The notes beneath the pieces were generated by a model. It did not search any database. It had not been told where the DNA came from and saw only the letters and a list, made by a program, of their open reading frames with translations. From Campylobacterota bacterium (GTDB lineage: Bacteria > Campylobacterota > Campylobacteria > Campylobacterales > Sulfurimonadaceae), in NCBI GenBank assembly GCA_023379705.1, contig JAMCPS010000157.1, forward strand, positions 1-32,824: a stretch of 32,824 nucleotides of DNA. Reading direction: 5' to 3'. The translations under genes were made by a program, and so were the position numbers. This document shows, in pieces, positions 1-6,745 of this stretch; the stretch's first letter is position 1; the number at the start of each line of letters is the position of its first letter.

Positions 1-223
1 AACGCAAGGGCGTAACCTCGATCCCAACCGCATATCCGCCATGCCCTGCATTGTAGATGACATGCGCTGCGGTGAGCACATCATTGACGCCGACGATGGT
101 TCCGCTTCCCTGTGCCACCGTCCCATCGGCAAATCGGCTGATGATTTGCACCGCGGGAGCATACTCATATACGTAGCGGCTTTGTTTATCAACAGGAGTA
201 CGATTGTCATTGCCAAATATCAT
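1..223 (-). CDS. Trypsin-like (V8-type) serine protease, N-terminal part
   Basis: This is the first 74 codons of a protein that runs off the left edge. The translation contains GSGTIVGVNDVLTAAHVIY, the strand-loop block of chymotrypsin/V8-like peptidases, where the His of TAAH is the catalytic histidine. The Asp and Ser of the triad lie outside the window. An in-frame TGA lies 15 nt upstream of the ATG, so the start cannot be further out. No Shine-Dalgarno is visible. There is no signal peptide: residue 1 onward is polar (MIFGNDNRTPVDKQS). As the gene diverges from an S-layer/RTX-like gene, secretion by a type I exporter using a C-terminal signal is a reasonable inference. The family call is secure; substrate and export route are not. 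Confidence 0.75.
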   Translation of the reverse strand, partial: MIFGNDNRTPVDKQSRYVYEYAPAVQIISRFADGTVAQGSGTIVGVNDVLTAAHVIYNAGHGGYAVGIEVTPLR

Positions 224-229
224 GCGGCA

Positions 230-235
230 ATTATA
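230..235 (-). promoter_or_regulatory. Candidate -10 box of the protease gene
   Basis: On the minus strand a perfect TATAAT ends 6 nt before the protease ATG at 223. If used, transcription would start at or next to the start codon, giving a leaderless mRNA, which fits the missing ribosome binding site. No convincing -35 box is seen. This is prediction only. Confidence 0.35.
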
Positions 236-397
236 TCAAATAGGTAACAATACTGAATTTAAAATCGTAAAAAACGGAGGTTAACAAGCTTCATAGCCGT
301 TATTAAGCAAGCTTTAAATATTAACGTGTGATAATTCAGCATCATCGAGAGTAGTTAACTCGGTGTGCGCACATCAACTACACTAGGTAACATCTAG

Positions 398-416
398 TAT
401 AATATATTTAAAGGAG
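398..416 (+). promoter_or_regulatory. -10 box and strong RBS of the first S-layer-like gene
   Basis: TATAAT lies at 398-403 and an AAGGAG Shine-Dalgarno at 411-416, 5 nt before the ATG at 422. The leader would be very short, about 10 nt, so a more distal promoter in 240-390 may also contribute. The rest of 224-397 holds an inverted AAGCTT pair (287-292 and 309-314) and no gene. Confidence 0.45.
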
Positions 417-421
417 CCTAA

Positions 422-3208
422 ATGGCAATCACATCAACACAACGTACACAAATCGTACAAGCAACGGTAGCAATGTTTGGAGCAGCTCCAGGCGGTTATA
501 TGACTGAGCTTACTGCTTTGTTTGAAGCAAACGGAAGCAACATCACAAACTTCATGAAAGCGTTGGCAACAACAACAGCTTTTACAAATCAAGCAGCTTA
601 CGCTAACTTCAAAACAACAACTGAAAAAGCAACAAGCATGGCGGCAGCATATGGCCTAACAGATATTACAACAGCAGGATCTGCTGGTAAACAAGCATAC
701 GATTACTTTGCAGCAGAATTAAACAAAGGTGTTAGCATCGGTGAGATCTTCGCTGCAGCGAACACTTTCTTGACAGGTACAACAGATGCAGCATTTACGG
801 CTACTAAGACATTGTTGACAAACAAAACAACAGTAGCAGAGTACTACACAGTAACTCAAGGTGGAACTTCTACAACTCTTGCAACACTTCAATCAACAAT
901 TTCTAGTGTAACAGCTACAACTGACGTTTCTACAGCAGAAGCAAAAGCAGCGGTAATTGCTGGTACGGCTACTGGTTCAACTTTTGCACTGACTACGGGT
1001 GTAGATGCAATTACTGGTACAACTGGTAATGATACAATCACTGCTGCTCCAGGTGCATCTAATGCAAATACATTGACAGCACTTGACACTATCAATGGTG
1101 GTGCTGGAACAGATACAATGAACGTTAGCGAAATCGGTGCTGCTGGTGCTGCTGTATATGCATTGAATACTGCAGCTACAGTAAGCAACGTTGAAATTCT
1201 TAACTATACAGTATCAAGTGACAACATTGGAGATTCTGTAACTGCAGATGTTTCTGGCTGGACTGGATTGACAACTGCAAACGTTGTTATTGCTGGTACT
1301 GACGCTCCGGTTACTTTGTTGAATACAAGCGGTAACGTTACTACTGCAAGTGTAAACGGTGCAACTACATCGGCAATTACTGATGCAGCTGCTGCTGGTT
1401 CAGATAAGCTTGCTACAGTAACATTGACAAGCACAACAGGTTTGGCAACTATTACTTCTGATGCGGTTACAACTTTGAACCTTAATACGACTTCAGGTGG
1501 AGCTACAGTAACTGCAGCTGCTGCAACACGTGCATTGACTGTTAATACTAACGGTACAACAGCTGGAGTAGTAACAGATGCAGAAGCAACTACTTTAACA
1601 GTTAATTCTACTGGTACAGCGACTACAGGTGTTACATTGACTACTGCAAAAGCTACGACTGTAACGGTTGATGCTGCTGCTGCTATAACAATCACGGATG
1701 TTAACATTGCAGCTGCTACTACAGTGACATTGAAAGGTGCTGGTGCAAAAACTATTAGTGCAACTACAAATGTAACTGCATTGACATCGGTTGATGCATC
1801 TACTTCAACGGGAGCTGTTACAATTACTCCTGCATTGGGAACAGGTGTTCTATTCACTGGTGGTGCAGCTGCTGACACAATTACTGTTGGCGCTACAACT
1901 AAAGCTATCACAACGGGTGCTGGCGATGATAAAGTAACTGTTGGTGTTTCTGCATTGGGAACAGCTGGTACAATCGATGGTGGTACTGGTACAAACACAC
2001 TTGCATTCTCTACGTATGCTAATGCTGTAAGTGCTTCTGCTGCTACTACATTTGCAGGTACTGTTTCTAACTTTACAAAACTTGAGCTAAGTGGTGCTAA
2101 TGGTGCTGCAGCTGCTGCTGTTAATTTGGCAAACTTGGATAACATCAATTATGTAACAATGTCTGCTACAAACACTGCGACTACTACTATCTCTGGTATG
2201 ACAACGGGTGGTACTATTGCATTTACAGCGGATCAAACTGCTGGTCAAGCTGCTACTGTAGCTATCACTAATGCTGCAACAAGTACAGTTGCATTAAACA
2301 TCGCTTTGAGCAAGGCAACTGCACTTGCTGGTGTTGAAGTTGTTGCTGCAGACGTAGAAACAATCAACATCACAAGTACTGAAACAGCAACAACATTGCT
2401 TGGTACTGTAACGCATGCATTTGGTGCAGCTGGACTTAGTGCTACTGCTGCAACAGCATTGAACGTCTCTGGTAATGCAGGGGTAACATTTGGAACATTG
2501 ACAGGTGCGACTGCTCTTACTTCAATCGATGCTAGTGGTGTTACTACTGGTCTTGTAAGTTTGACAACAGCTGCTCTTGCTGCTGCTGCTACTATCAAAG
2601 GTGGTGCTGGTGCAAATACAATCGTTGCAACTGCTGCGACTAAAGCTGTAACGTATACGGGTCAAGATAAAGTTGATACAATCACTATCAACAATGCACA
2701 AGCTAACGTTGTGAACACAGCTGGTGGTGATGATGTCATCGTTGTTGGATCAGGTGCTAATACAGTAAATGCGGGTGCGGGTGCTGACTCTATCACTTTT
2801 GGTGCTGGTTTGAACAGTATTACGGGTGGCGCTGGTAACGATACATTTATCCTCTCTGCTGCCGGTGCAAACGTAAATACTTATTCAACTATCGTAGATG
2901 CTGCTGCTGGTGATAAAATCCAATTTGCTGACTTTGGTGTAGAAACATTTGCAACGGCTAAGTTGACGTTGGGCGATACTGCGGTATTCCAAGACTATGC
3001 TAACCTTGCTGCTGCTAGTACAACTGTTGGTACGAGTGGTAATGGTGCTATTTCTTGGTTTCAGTTTTCTGGAAACACATATATTGTTGAAGATAAGAGT
3101 GATTCTGCTTCTTTTGTTAACGGTACTGACTTGGTTATTAAGTTGTCTGGTTTGGTTGATCTTTCAACTGCAACAGGTGCTGGTACTAACGTTCTTACTA
3201 TCGTATAA
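422..3208 (+). CDS. S-layer / RTX-like beta-repeat surface protein
   Basis: This 928-residue protein has no Cys and is very rich in Thr, Ala, Gly and Val. Residues 1-180 form an alpha-helical N-terminal domain (starting MAITSTQRTQIVQATVAMFG) of the kind seen in S-layer proteins such as RsaA and SapA, where that end anchors the protein to LPS. Residues 190-760 are repetitive beta-strand sequence. RTX-like calcium-binding turns occur at about 200-235 (GTTGNDTI, GGAGTDTM), 480-520 and 770-820 (GAGADSITF, GGAGNDTFIL). The C-terminal 60 residues, ending in DLVIKLSGLVDLSTATGAG, resemble the uncleaved signal of type I-secreted S-layer proteins. There is no Sec signal peptide. The role is probably a surface lattice or adhesin exported by a type I system encoded elsewhere. 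A paralogue lies at 6746. Which one, if either, is the main S-layer protein cannot be read from sequence. Confidence 0.8.
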   Translation: MAITSTQRTQIVQATVAMFGAAPGGYMTELTALFEANGSNITNFMKALATTTAFTNQAAYANFKTTTEKATSMAAAYGLTDITTAGSAGKQAYDYFAAELNKGVSIGEIFAAANTFLTGTTDAAFTATKTLLTNKTTVAEYYTVTQGGTSTTLATLQSTISSVTATTDVSTAEAKAAVIAGTATGSTFALTTGVDAITGTTGNDTITAAPGASNANTLTALDTINGGAGTDTMNVSEIGAAGAAVYALNTAATVSNVEILNYTVSSDNIGDSVTADVSGWTGLTTANVVIAGTDAPVTLLNTSGNVTTASVNGATTSAITDAAAAGSDKLATVTLTSTTGLATITSDAVTTLNLNTTSGGATVTAAAATRALTVNTNGTTAGVVTDAEATTLTVNSTGTATTGVTLTTAKATTVTVDAAAAITITDVNIAAATTVTLKGAGAKTISATTNVTALTSVDASTSTGAVTITPALGTGVLFTGGAAADTITVGATTKAITTGAGDDKVTVGVSALGTAGTIDGGTGTNTLAFSTYANAVSASAATTFAGTVSNFTKLELSGANGAAAAAVNLANLDNINYVTMSATNTATTTISGMTTGGTIAFTADQTAGQAATVAITNAATSTVALNIALSKATALAGVEVVAADVETINITSTETATTLLGTVTHAFGAAGLSATAATALNVSGNAGVTFGTLTGATALTSIDASGVTTGLVSLTTAALAAAATIKGGAGANTIVATAATKAVTYTGQDKVDTITINNAQANVVNTAGGDDVIVVGSGANTVNAGAGADSITFGAGLNSITGGAGNDTFILSAAGANVNTYSTIVDAAAGDKIQFADFGVETFATAKLTLGDTAVFQDYANLAAASTTVGTSGNGAISWFQFSGNTYIVEDKSDSASFVNGTDLVIKLSGLVDLSTATGAGTNVLTIV

Positions 3209-3254
3209 TTTCTATCTCTACCCTTTCTCAAAGCCCTCGGGTTCTGGGAATCTC

Positions 3255-3291
3255 AGCCTCACTTTCTCTCAGGAGTTGGTGGGGCTTTTTT
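3255..3291 (+). terminator. Rho-independent terminator of S-layer gene 1
   Basis: AGCCTCAC (3255-3262) pairs with GTGGGGCT (3279-3286), with one T-G pair, and is followed directly by a T-run. It lies 47 nt after the stop. Nearly the same hairpin, with similar loop sequence, follows the second S-layer-like gene at 9669. Confidence 0.75.
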
Positions 3292-3401
3292 CGTTTATAC
3301 CCCTCATATCTCCTCTACAATCACTCTTTAAAAAAAGGTGTCAGGCACTATTTTGAAACTTTTCTTAATATTATATTAATTATATGTTACTATAATATTC
3401 T

Positions 3402-3450
3402 ATGCCAAGAAAAGAACGATACGCAGAGCCAGGACATTATCACATAATTA
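3402..3450 (+). pseudogene. Truncated RAYT head A (49 nt)
   Basis: The first 16 codons of the transposase (MPRKERYAEPGHYHII) are followed directly by the A-run and motif at 3456. It differs from the other copies at a few bases (a C in the ATACGCAG region, ATTATATG in the leader), so it is the most diverged head. Confidence 0.7.
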
Positions 3451-3562
3451 AAAAAGGTGTCAGGCACTATTTTGTCTGCTTCCTTTGTTGAAAAAAAGGT
3501 GTCAGGCACTTTTATACAACTTTTCTTAATATTATATTAATTGTATGTTACTATAATATTCT

Positions 3563-3605
3563 ATGCCAAGAAAAGAACGATATGCAGAGCCAGGACATTA
3601 TCACA
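3563..3605 (+). pseudogene. Truncated RAYT head B (43 nt)
   Basis: It matches the first 14 codons of the full gene and stops within the His-Tyr-His region. The next few bases (GATACG) match nothing else here, and then the A-run and motif at 3619 begin. Confidence 0.7.
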
Positions 3606-3749
3606 GATACGAAAAAAAGGTGTCAGGCACTATTTTGACGGAATGGGTCTCAGTGATGCATTCAATATCTTTTTAAAAAAAAAAGGTGTCAGGCACTTTT
3701 ATACAACTTTTCTTAATATTATATTAATTGTATGTTACTATAATATTCT

Positions 3750-3986
3750 ATGCCAAGAAAAGAACGATATGCAGAGCCAGGACATTATCACATAATTAAT
3801 CGTGGGGTAGAGAGAAGGGATATTTATCTCGAACCTGATGATTATGACTACTTTTTAGATCTTCTGCTAAAGCTTACAAAAGATTATGAAATTATCGTGC
3901 ATTCATTTTGTCTCATGACAAATCACTACCATATCCTAAAAAAGGTGTCAGGCACTTTTATACAACTTTTCTTAATATTATATTAA
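3750..3986 (+). pseudogene. Truncated RAYT head C (HUH half only)
   Basis: It encodes residues 1-63 of the transposase, identical to the full gene, then reads through the next repeat as KKVSGTFIQLFLILY and stops (78 codons). It keeps the metal-binding TNHYHIL motif but lacks the catalytic Tyr and the DNA-binding tail, so it cannot be a working transposase. A product could be made, since the leader and ATG are intact. Confidence 0.75.
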
Positions 3987-4008
3987 TTGTATGTTACTAT
4001 AATATTCT

Positions 4009-4245
4009 ATGCCAAGAAAAGAACGATATGCAGAGCCAGGACATTATCACATAATTAATCGTGGGGTAGAGAGAAGGGATATTTATCTCGAACCTGATGA
4101 TTATGACTACTTTTTAGATCTTCTGCTAAAGCTTACAAAAGATTATGAAATTATCGTGCATTCATTTTGTCTCATGACAAATCACTACCATATCCTAAAA
4201 AAGGTGTCAGGCACTTTTATACAACTTTTCTTAATATTATATTAA
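4009..4245 (+). pseudogene. Truncated RAYT head D (HUH half only)
   Basis: This is a base-for-base repeat of head C, 259 bp downstream. It encodes the same 78-residue product with the HUH motif but no catalytic Tyr. Confidence 0.75.
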
Positions 4246-4267
4246 TTGTATGTTACTATAATATTCT

Positions 4268-5038
4268 ATGCCAAGAAAAGAACGATATGCAGAGCCAGGA
4301 CATTATCACATAATTAATCGTGGGGTAGAGAGAAGGGATATTTATCTCGAACCTGATGATTATGACTACTTTTTAGATCTTCTGCTAAAGCTTACAAAAG
4401 ATTATGAAATTATCGTGCATTCATTTTGTCTCATGACAAATCACTACCATATCCTTATCGAAACGAAACAAAAAAACCTTTCAAAAGCCATTCAATTTTT
4501 AAACGATAAATACGCAAAATATTTTAATAAAAAATACACAAGAAGAGGACATCTTTGGCAAGGTAGATACAAATCCTATTCTCTCTTTGACGATGCCCAT
4601 TTTTGGATAGTTGCAAAGTACATAGAAAGAAATCCAATCAAAGCAAACATGGTAAAAAATATTGAATTATATAAATACCAATCATTTTTTCAATGGAAAT
4701 ATAAACATAACTACTTTGAACTTCTAAACAACTCTATGATATTTGAGATGACTTATAACGAATATGCAGATTATATAAGCAGTGAAATGGATAGTGATGC
4801 TATAGATATAGTCTACAAATCTCCCAAGCTTTTAATCAAAGATGGTAAGTTAAAAGTTCTCAAAAAAAGGCTAGAGACATTTTTCGAACAAGATACAGAT
4901 ATTAATAGAGATTCAAATATCATAAAAGCTTTTGAATATGGCTATACTAAAGCTGAAATAGCAGATTTTTTAAATATGAGCCACACGATAATAAGTAAAA
5001 TTGTGCTGAATCCAAACACTCAGGTATCTATATATTAA
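4268..5038 (+). CDS. REP-associated tyrosine transposase (RAYT, Y1 HUH family)
   Basis: This 256-residue protein is of full family length. It opens with the RAYT signature RYAEPGHYHIINRGVERRDIY. The HUH motif is H59-Y-H61 within TNHYHIL, and the expected catalytic tyrosine is Y118 in KYIERNPIKANMV. WQGRY (97-101) is also typical. Residues 225-246 (GYTKAEIADFLNMSHTIISK) form a helix-turn-helix tail that could read the REP motif. Such enzymes nick single-stranded DNA at REP hairpins and form a 5'-phosphotyrosine bond. The gene looks intact. A TATAAT-like box at 4257-4262 sits 5 nt before the ATG and no RBS is seen, so expression may be leaderless and weak. It sits behind its own truncated copies. 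Confidence 0.88.
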   Translation: MPRKERYAEPGHYHIINRGVERRDIYLEPDDYDYFLDLLLKLTKDYEIIVHSFCLMTNHYHILIETKQKNLSKAIQFLNDKYAKYFNKKYTRRGHLWQGRYKSYSLFDDAHFWIVAKYIERNPIKANMVKNIELYKYQSFFQWKYKHNYFELLNNSMIFEMTYNEYADYISSEMDSDAIDIVYKSPKLLIKDGKLKVLKKRLETFFEQDTDINRDSNIIKAFEYGYTKAEIADFLNMSHTIISKIVLNPNTQVSIY

Positions 5039-5286
5039 CCTATCAACAAACCAAAAAACGGATCATGGAACACCGCCAGAAAGAAAGCAGGATTACCAGA
5101 CGTAAGGATGCACGATCTACGACACAGTTTCGCATCGGCACTGATAAATGCTGGAAGAAGTCTCTATGAGGTACAAACGACAGTAGCTCAAAGATGAGAC
5201 AACGATACGCTCACCTATCCAATGAAGCCCTTATGAGTGCTGCTAGTTGTGCTGGTAGGTTGGATGGGGTGATTAAAGCAGTTTGA
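5039..5286 (+). pseudogene. Tyrosine recombinase C-terminal remnant, frameshifted
   Basis: Reading from 5039 gives PINKPKNGSWNTARKKAG, then MHDLRHSFASALINAGRSLY, the box II of XerD/phage integrases (H-x-x-R), then a stop at the TGA in CAAAGATGA. Another frame continues with QRYAHLSNEALMSAA, containing the catalytic Tyr, to TGA at 5284. The usual LGH motif between them is missing, consistent with a roughly 10-nt deletion near 5182 that shifts the frame. The N-terminal half is absent. It begins 1 nt after the transposase stop, so it flanks the element's right end. It is a different integrase type from the one at 9831. Confidence 0.75.
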
Positions 5287-5319
5287 GCCTTGTAGGTACT
5301 TTAAGGGGATGATTATGAG

Positions 5320-5577
5320 TTACTCATAATGACTCCACATACGAATAACCTTAATGATTTTATCTTCTTCCAAAACCTGATACACTAACCTATGCTGAAT
5401 ATTGATACGACGTGAAAAGGCACCATTTAAATCCCCAATCAATTTTTCATAAGATGGAGGATTAGTAAAAGGATCACGCTTTATGATAGCTATCAACTGT
5501 TTGGCTTTATCAGCAAGATTGGATGAAGAGAGTTTTTGAGCGTCTTTCTGTGCTTGTTTGGTATAAACAATTTTCCA
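5320..5577 (-). pseudogene. yoeB: YoeB/Txe-family toxin lacking its start codon
   Basis: The minus strand encodes 85 residues from WKIVYTKQAQKDAQKL to IRMWSHYE, matching the YoeB mRNA-interferase family: YEKLIGDL, SRRINIQHRLVYQV, and the terminal His-Tyr pair that is catalytic in YoeB. Only the initiator is missing. The codon before W is TAA, and no other start lies near the 5' end. That point is exactly where the IS30 fragment begins. No antitoxin gene (YefM/PHD type) remains upstream. It is therefore an orphan, decapitated toxin and probably silent. The family call is strong. Confidence 0.8.
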
Positions 5578-5804
5578 TTAACGAACACACCAATGGATTA
5601 ATACGGGAATATATTCCGAAGAAGACAAAGTTTGAGACGATAAGTGATAAATTTATTGTAGACATACAAGAGAAACTAAACCATAGACCTCGAAAAATAC
5701 TTGGCTATAAAACTCCGCATGAAGTGTTCTTTGCTAAAATTGCACAATGGATTGATGACTCGAAGCTACACTATAAAAATAACGTTGTTGCACTTGATTG
5801 TTGA
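5578..5804 (+). pseudogene. IS30-family transposase C-terminal fragment
   Basis: Residues NEHTNGLIREYIPKKTKFE, then LNHRPRKILGYKTPHEVF, are the conserved C-terminal part of IS30-family DDE transposases. About 75 residues remain of a protein usually well over 300 long. An open frame continues upstream to 5523, but that stretch is the antisense of the yoeB remnant, so the apparent 93-residue protein is an artefact of the junction. The 114 nt after the stop (5805-5918) hold no gene that I recognise. Confidence 0.75.
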
Positions 5805-5918
5805 ATGGGCGCTTTTATATATTATCTGTAAGAAAAGAGCTCAAAGACATTCTAAGGAATAAAACTTAAAGTGAATTAAAGTTCTTAAAATTAGGATTGG
5901 CTGGGCGAAAGTAAAAGC

Positions 5919-6434
5919 TTAGAGCTTTACTTCAACTTTCGAAGAGGCACGTAGAGTGTCGGTTGTTTTTGTCATAGTTGCTTTGAATTTTTCCATTTTG
6001 ATGAACTGAGTGATCTCAAATTTGGCTTTCTCATACGGCACAATTTTGCCACTTTGCTTCATTTTGTCTTTATTGGCATCGTAAAACGTTTTGGTCTCGC
6101 TCTCAGAGACGGAAATTTTACCCATTTGCTGTTTCATCCACATATCGACTGCGAGATCATCGCGCAATGCTGCATAAGCAAGTTTAAATTGAGGGGTATT
6201 TTGGATACCGCTTTTGGCAACTTGAACTTTTATGAGGTGCTGATTGATCAGCTGATCGACAATTTGTCGTTTCATCTTCGGGTCAAGCTTGTCAAAACTC
6301 ATGCCGGGTATTGCTTTACTCATAAACGTATTGGCATCAGCGGTTGTAATCGGCTTGCCATTGACAGTAGCGAGTGTTGCCGCAATAGAGAGAACGGAAG
6401 CACTTAATAAAAGAAGTGGTAATCGAATAAACAT
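5919..6434 (-). CDS. SurA_N-domain periplasmic chaperone-like protein, no PPIase domain
   Basis: This 171-residue protein has a Sec signal peptide (MFIRLPLLLLSASVLSIAA) followed by a SurA/PEB4-type N-terminal chaperone domain: ATVNGKPITTADANTF, then QIVDQLINQHLIKVQVAKSG. The helix that precedes the parvulin domain (SESETKTFYDANKDKM) is joined directly to the C-terminal helix that normally follows it (VPYEKAKFEITQFIKMEKF). The roughly 100-residue PPIase domain of Campylobacter PEB4-like proteins is therefore missing. The RBS is AAGGAA just upstream. It probably holds or escorts outer-membrane proteins in the periplasm without isomerase activity. Confidence 0.75.
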   Translation of the reverse strand: MFIRLPLLLLSASVLSIAATLATVNGKPITTADANTFMSKAIPGMSFDKLDPKMKRQIVDQLINQHLIKVQVAKSGIQNTPQFKLAYAALRDDLAVDMWMKQQMGKISVSESETKTFYDANKDKMKQSGKIVPYEKAKFEITQFIKMEKFKATMTKTTDTLRASSKVEVKL

Positions 6435-6650
6435 GAGATTCCTTCAATGGTTTTAATAAGGAGTATTGTAGCAAAAAAAGTTGTGGATTGATGGAGTGAT
6501 GGATTTGTAGGAAGATGGACACTAATAAAAGTGTTAAGTGTTACATTTTATAACTATAAAAGTTTAATAATATTTGTGAATAATTATGTTAAAAGATTTA
6601 TTGGAATATAAATAATTAAAATTAAACATATTAAATTATGTTTTATATGA

Positions 6651-6738
6651 TATAATGTTATTATCCAAATTATGTTGGTTAAAATATATTTACATTTGTT
6701 ATCAAATGACACTGTAGATATTTATATACACTTAGGAG
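6651..6738 (+). promoter_or_regulatory. Promoter and RBS of the second S-layer-like gene
   Basis: The 311-nt gap 6435-6745 is very AT-rich and has no gene. A perfect TATAAT lies at 6651-6656 in TATGATATAATG, and an AGGAG at 6734-6738 lies 7 nt before the ATG. A leader of roughly 85 nt is implied. Confidence 0.5.
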
Positions 6739-6745
6739 ATTTCAG

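Larger units (their letters stand above)
3337..4214 (+). repeat. Seven REP-like GGTGTCAGGCAC motifs
   Basis: Identical 12-mers, each preceded by five or more A, start at 3337, 3456, 3498, 3619, 3685, 3944 and 4203, all in the same direction. The core GTGTC-A-GGCAC is an imperfect palindrome. Two flavours follow it: ACTATTTTG (1st, 2nd, 4th) and ACTTTTATACAAC (3rd, 5th, 6th, 7th). Motifs 2 and 4 have no transposase head behind them, only 23 and 44 nt of unrelated sequence. REP hairpins are the DNA substrates of RAYT proteins, so these are the likely binding sites of the adjacent enzyme. Confidence 0.75.
3679..4455 (+). repeat. Exact 259-bp unit, three tandem copies
   Basis: 3679-3937, 3938-4196 and 4197-4455 read identically by eye: A6, motif, leader, then 188 nt of transposase. 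The third copy is the start of the intact gene. The first two break after ATATCCT and jump straight to the A-run of the next copy. The lack of visible divergence suggests a very recent duplication. Confidence 0.85.
3331..5038 (+). mobile_element. RAYT element with nested truncated heads
   Basis: The 1.7-kb block consists of one complete REP-associated tyrosine transposase gene (4268-5038) preceded by four copies of its 5' end, cut after 49, 43, 188 and 188 nt of coding sequence. All are in the same orientation. Each head, and the full gene, is preceded by an A-run plus the motif GGTGTCAGGCAC and an AT-rich leader of about 40 nt ending in a TATAAT-like box just before the ATG. Two further motifs stand alone. 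No motif is seen after the full gene: the DNA changes to an integrase remnant 1 nt past the stop. Confidence 0.8.

Noticed and set aside
41-247. 68-codon plus-strand frame at the left edge
   Set aside because: The minus strand of the same stretch encodes a clear trypsin-like catalytic-His block, which explains the open frame.
1204-2148. 314-codon open frame antisense to S-layer gene 1 (and similar ones at 889-1188, 2245-2598, 8416-9018)
   Set aside because: Thr/Ala-rich codons (ACN, GCN) read backwards give Val/Ala-like codons with few stops. There is no RBS and no recognisable domain; these are shadows.
2997-3356. 119-codon hydrophobic frame overlapping the end of S-layer gene 1
   Set aside because: It runs through the coding 3' end and the terminator in another frame, is Leu-rich by composition only, and has no RBS.
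3337-4214. Regularly repeated 12-mer suggesting a CRISPR array
   Set aside because: The spacing is irregular (42 to 259 nt), the intervals contain repeated transposase coding sequence, and no cas gene is present. REP-like sites of a RAYT explain it.
5523-5804. 93-codon open frame as a whole protein
   Set aside because: The first 19 codons are antisense of the yoeB remnant; only the part from about 5580 is IS30 transposase. It is a junction artefact.
6527-6539. AAAAGTGTTAAGT shared with the palindrome at 13241-13253, as a common operator
   Set aside because: A single 13-base match in AT-rich DNA of this length is expected by chance, and the copy at 6527 is not palindromic.
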